DNA from: an uncultured Oscillospiraceae bacterium
Lineage (GTDB): Bacteria > Bacillota > Clostridia > Oscillospirales > Acutalibacteraceae
DNA length: 9,188 bases
Direction of reading: 5' to 3'
NCBI GenBank assembly: GCA_900549055.1
Contig: URNB01000084.1
Location: 1-9,188, forward strand
Below are positions 6,804 to 9,188 of the stretch, piece after piece. The notes below the pieces were generated by a model. It was not told the origin of the DNA and made no database searches. It saw nothing but the letters and a program-made list of their open reading frames with translations. The first letter of the stretch is position 1. Each line of letters starts with the position of its first letter. The position numbers and the translations under genes are program-made.

Positions 6804-6884
6804 CGGAGATTTTCGTGCTTTAGCGGTAAATCGGGCGTCCGAGTCTCATCGGGCTTCGGATTTATTGCTAACCGAAGGTCTCCG
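6804..6884 (+). promoter_or_regulatory. Long imperfect hairpin in the pnp leader, possible RNase III processing and autoregulatory site
   Basis: Three stacked helices are visible. The outer one pairs CGGAGATTTTCG (6804-6815) with CGAAGGTCTCCG (6873-6884), 12 bp with two G-U. The middle one pairs TTAGCGGTAAATC (6820-6832) with GATTTATTGCTAA (6859-6871), 13 bp with two G-U. The apical one pairs 6837-6842 with 6849-6854 (6 bp, one G-U) around a GTCTCA loop. The internal loops are small (TGCT opposite C; GGGC opposite TTCG). The structure ends 8 nt before the pnp Shine-Dalgarno site and is not followed by T residues, so it is not a terminator on the + strand. Enterobacterial and Streptomyces pnp leaders carry long hairpins cut by RNase III, with PNPase then controlling its own mRNA; a similar role here is inference. 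Confidence 0.7.
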
Positions 6885-6892
6885 AAAAAAAG

Positions 6893-6900
6893 AAAAGGAG
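6893..6900 (+). promoter_or_regulatory. Shine-Dalgarno site of pnp
   Basis: AAAAGGAG ends 11 nt before ATG 6912. A second AAAGG at 6906-6910 is only 1 nt from the ATG and is too close to serve. The site lies single-stranded and A-rich just downstream of the long leader hairpin. Confidence 0.75.
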
Positions 6901-6911
6901 ATTTTAAAGGT

Positions 6912-9122
6912 ATGTTTGAAAACTACAAGGTTTACGAAACCACACTTGCCGGCAGACCCTTAAAGCTTGAAACAGGCATGATGGCACAGCTCGCAAACGC
7001 CGCGGTTATGGCAACCTACGGCGAAACAAAGGTGCTCTGCACAGTTACGGCTTCCGCAAAGCCGCGCGAGGGCGTGGATTTCTTCCCGCTTTCGGTTGAT
7101 TATGAGGAAAAAATGTACTCTGTGGGCAGACTGCCCGGCTCATTCACAAGGCGCGAGGGCAGAGCCAGCGAAAAGGCGATACTCGCTTCCCGCTGCATTG
7201 ACCGACCGATTCGTCCGCTCTTCCCGAAGGATATGCGTAACGACTGCTCGGTTGTGGCAACCGTTATGTCGGTCGACCCCGATTGCTCGCCCGAGGTTGC
7301 GGCGGCAATAGGCGTTTCTGCCGCTATCGCCATTTCGGATATTCCGTGGGCAGGTCCTATTTCCAGCGTAAACGTCGGCTTGATTGACGGTGAAATAGTT
7401 ATTAACCCCACCCTTGAGCAGCGCGCAAAATCCGACCTTAACCTTACCGTTTCTTCAACCGAAGACTTGGTTGCAATGATTGAGGCGGGCGCTAATGAAA
7501 TATCGGACGAGCTTATGTTCGACTGCATTATGGCAGGTCACGAGGCTAACAAAGAGGTTGTTAAGTTTATCAACGGCATTGTTGAGGAAATCGGCAAGCC
7601 GAAGTTTGAGTTTGAGTCAAACGACCCCGACCCCGAAATATTTAAGGAAATTGAAGATTTCTGCATTGAGGATGTAAAAAAAGCGCTTGATACCGACGAT
7701 AAAACGGTACGCGATGCAGCTCTACTGCCTATATACAACGCCGTTCATGAAAAGTTTGATGAAAAATTCGAGGGCTGCGAAGGTAAGATAGAAGAAATTA
7801 TGTATCTCGTTCAGAAGCATGTTGTAAGAGACTGGCTCAAAAACGAGAAAAAGCGTGTTGACGGCAGAGGTATTGACGAGATCCGTCCCTTAAACGCACA
7901 AATTGATCTGCTCCCCCGTGTTCACGGCTCGGGTATGTTCACCCGCGGTCAGACCCAGGTGCTCTCGGTTGCTACCTTAGCCCCGATAAGCGAGGCTCAA
8001 AAGCTTGACGGTCTTGACGAGGAAGTATCAAAAAGATACATTCATCACTACAATTTCCCCTCCTACTCTGTAGGCGAAACAAAGCCCTCACGTGGCCCCG
8101 GCAGGCGTGAAATCGGTCACGGCGCACTTGCTGAAAAAGCGCTTGTTCCGGTTATTCCGAGCATTGAGGAGTTCCCCTACGCTATACGCGTGGTATCAGA
8201 AGTTCTTTCCTCCAACGGCTCAACCTCACAGGGCTCAATCTGCGGCTCCACCCTGGCGCTTATGGCTGCAGGCGTTCCGATAAAGGCACCCGTTGCGGGT
8301 ATTTCCTGCGGACTTATCACAGGCGATAAAGGCGTATACGGCGACTTCATGACCATGGTTGATATTCAGGGTCTTGAGGATTTCTACGGCGATATGGACT
8401 TTAAGGTAGCGGGCACTCACAAGGGTATAACCGCCATTCAGATGGACTTAAAGGTTCACGGTCTTACCCCCGAAATTATTAAAGAGGCTTTTGCAAAAAC
8501 CCACAAAGCACGCGATTATATACTTGACGAGGTTATGCTCAAGTGTATACCGGAGCCGAGAGCCGAGCTTTCAAAATATGCTCCCAAAATGCTTACTACT
8601 ACCATCAGCCCCGATAAGATCGGCGATGTCATCGGCAAGCAGGGCAAGGTTATCCAGTCTATCCAGGAGCAGTGTGACTGCACCATTACAATTGAAGAAG
8701 ACGGTCATGTTTATGTTTCCGGACTTGATGTGGAAAAGGCAAAGCAGGCGATTTCCATTGTTGAGCTTATAGCAAACGACCCGGAGGTCGGCGCTATATA
8801 CAGCGGCAAGGTAACCCGCCTCATGACCTTCGGCGCGTTTGTTGAAATAGCCCCCGGCAAAGAGGGACTTGTTCACATTTCCAAGCTTGACACCAAGCGT
8901 GTTGAAAAGGTTGAGGATGTTGTGGCTGTAGGCGACCAGGTAATAGTTAAGGTTACCGATATTGACGACCAGGGCAGAATAAACCTTTCCCGCAGAGACG
9001 CGCTGGTTGAAGTAAACGGCGCAACGGTTGATCCCGATGCGGACGACGTGCCGCAGCCCCGCCCGTCAAGACGCGACGGCGGACACGGCAGAGACCGCCG
9101 CAATTTCAGAAACCGCGACTGA
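6912..9122 (+). CDS. pnp: Polyribonucleotide nucleotidyltransferase (PNPase)
   Basis: This 736-residue protein has the full PNPase layout. PNPase degrades RNA 3' to 5' with phosphate, releasing nucleoside diphosphates, and can add tails in reverse. It works as a trimer, often with RNase E/Y and helicases. The first RNase PH-like domain spans about 12-145, with an all-helical linker at about 240-310. The catalytic second RNase PH domain (about 320-555) contains LPRVHGSGMFTRGQTQVL (334-351), RGPGRREIGHGALAEKAL (394-411) and SNGSTSQGS (434-442), where the phosphate-binding serines form the GSTS variant also seen in Bacillus PNPase. GLEDFYGDMDFKVAG (487-501) carries the metal-binding aspartates D490 and D496. 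A KH domain with GKQG (575-578) and an S1 domain (about 622-696) follow. About 40 extra C-terminal residues are arginine-rich (RPSRRDGGHGRDRRNFRNRD at 717-736). It probably shares the rpsO transcript. Confidence 0.98.
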   Translation: MFENYKVYETTLAGRPLKLETGMMAQLANAAVMATYGETKVLCTVTASAKPREGVDFFPLSVDYEEKMYSVGRLPGSFTRREGRASEKAILASRCIDRPIRPLFPKDMRNDCSVVATVMSVDPDCSPEVAAAIGVSAAIAISDIPWAGPISSVNVGLIDGEIVINPTLEQRAKSDLNLTVSSTEDLVAMIEAGANEISDELMFDCIMAGHEANKEVVKFINGIVEEIGKPKFEFESNDPDPEIFKEIEDFCIEDVKKALDTDDKTVRDAALLPIYNAVHEKFDEKFEGCEGKIEEIMYLVQKHVVRDWLKNEKKRVDGRGIDEIRPLNAQIDLLPRVHGSGMFTRGQTQVLSVATLAPISEAQKLDGLDEEVSKRYIHHYNFPSYSVGETKPSRGPGRREIGHGALAEKALVPVIPSIEEFPYAIRVVSEVLSSNGSTSQGSICGSTLALMAAGVPIKAPVAGISCGLITGDKGVYGDFMTMVDIQGLEDFYGDMDFKVAGTHKGITAIQMDLKVHGLTPEIIKEAFAKTHKARDYILDEVMLKCIPEPRAELSKYAPKMLTTTISPDKIGDVIGKQGKVIQSIQEQCDCTITIEEDGHVYVSGLDVEKAKQAISIVELIANDPEVGAIYSGKVTRLMTFGAFVEIAPGKEGLVHISKLDTKRVEKVEDVVAVGDQVIVKVTDIDDQGRINLSRRDALVEVNGATVDPDADDVPQPRPSRRDGGHGRDRRNFRNRD

Positions 9123-9188
9123 TTTAAAGTCATTTATTTAATGCCTGCTGAACAATTCAAAAGTACCTTAACCAAGCATGTTGGTGTA
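9123..9188. other. Intergenic tail after pnp, no recognisable feature
   Basis: These 66 bases show no open frame that looks real and no terminator with a stable stem plus T-tract. A short inverted repeat, ACCAA-GCATG-TTGGT (9171-9185), reaches almost to the edge. Any terminator or next gene must lie beyond the window. Confidence 0.5.

Noticed and set aside
7100..7528. Antisense 142-codon open frame within pnp
   Set aside because: It is a serine-rich, low-complexity translation typical of the reverse frame of a coding sequence, fully covered by pnp.
9171..9185. Inverted repeat ACCAA-GCATG-TTGGT as the pnp terminator or an operator
   Set aside because: It is only a 5-bp stem with no T-tract visible, cut close to the window edge; chance is sufficient.
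1..9188. Novel defence, mobile or CRISPR system
   Set aside because: All coding space is taken by conserved housekeeping genes in one orientation; no repeats, integrase, transposase or unusual composition was seen.

Overview
The window looks like an ordinary chromosomal stretch of a low-to-moderate GC anaerobic Bacillota. It is most likely a Clostridia member, possibly Oscillospirales/Ruminococcaceae-like. The evidence is the gene content and order (recJ, bifunctional rel, dtd, small metallo-beta-lactamase-fold hydrolase, hemZ, uridine-kinase-family protein, rpsO, pnp), the Firmicutes-type protein motifs, strong purine-rich Shine-Dalgarno sites and frequent ATA isoleucine codons. This assignment is inference from recalled family knowledge; no search was run. 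All genes lie on the + strand. I see no mobile element, CRISPR array, tRNA or rRNA.

Region 1 (1-6342) is a compact run of six genes. It starts with the 3' part of recJ (cut by the window edge), followed by rel, dtd, an MBL-fold hydrolase, hemZ and a P-loop nucleoside-kinase-like protein. Consecutive genes overlap (4 nt, 1 nt, 35 nt and 29 nt) or are 2 nt apart, so they are probably co-transcribed and in part translationally coupled. No promoter or convincing terminator was found inside this run. The products cover single-strand DNA exonuclease repair (RecJ), (p)ppGpp synthesis and hydrolysis (Rel), removal of D-amino acids from mischarged tRNA (DTD), a hydrolase of unknown substrate, a HemZ-type radical SAM enzyme and a nucleoside or related small-molecule kinase.

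Region 2 (6343-9122) is the rpsO-pnp pair (ribosomal protein S15 and polynucleotide phosphorylase). It has a good sigma-A-type promoter with an extended -10 element (6353-6381) and a roughly 94-nt rpsO leader that can be drawn as a three-way junction. Between the genes lie a 12-bp hairpin with a poor T-tract and then a long imperfect hairpin of about 31 bp just upstream of the pnp Shine-Dalgarno site. That second hairpin is the most interesting non-coding structure here. It resembles in placement and shape the RNase III-processed pnp leaders known from enterobacteria and Streptomyces.

The last 66 bases (9123-9188) hold no recognisable gene or terminator. No new defence or mobile system is visible. 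The items worth following up are RNA-level: the pnp leader hairpin, the rpsO leader fold and the leaky-looking terminator between the two genes.
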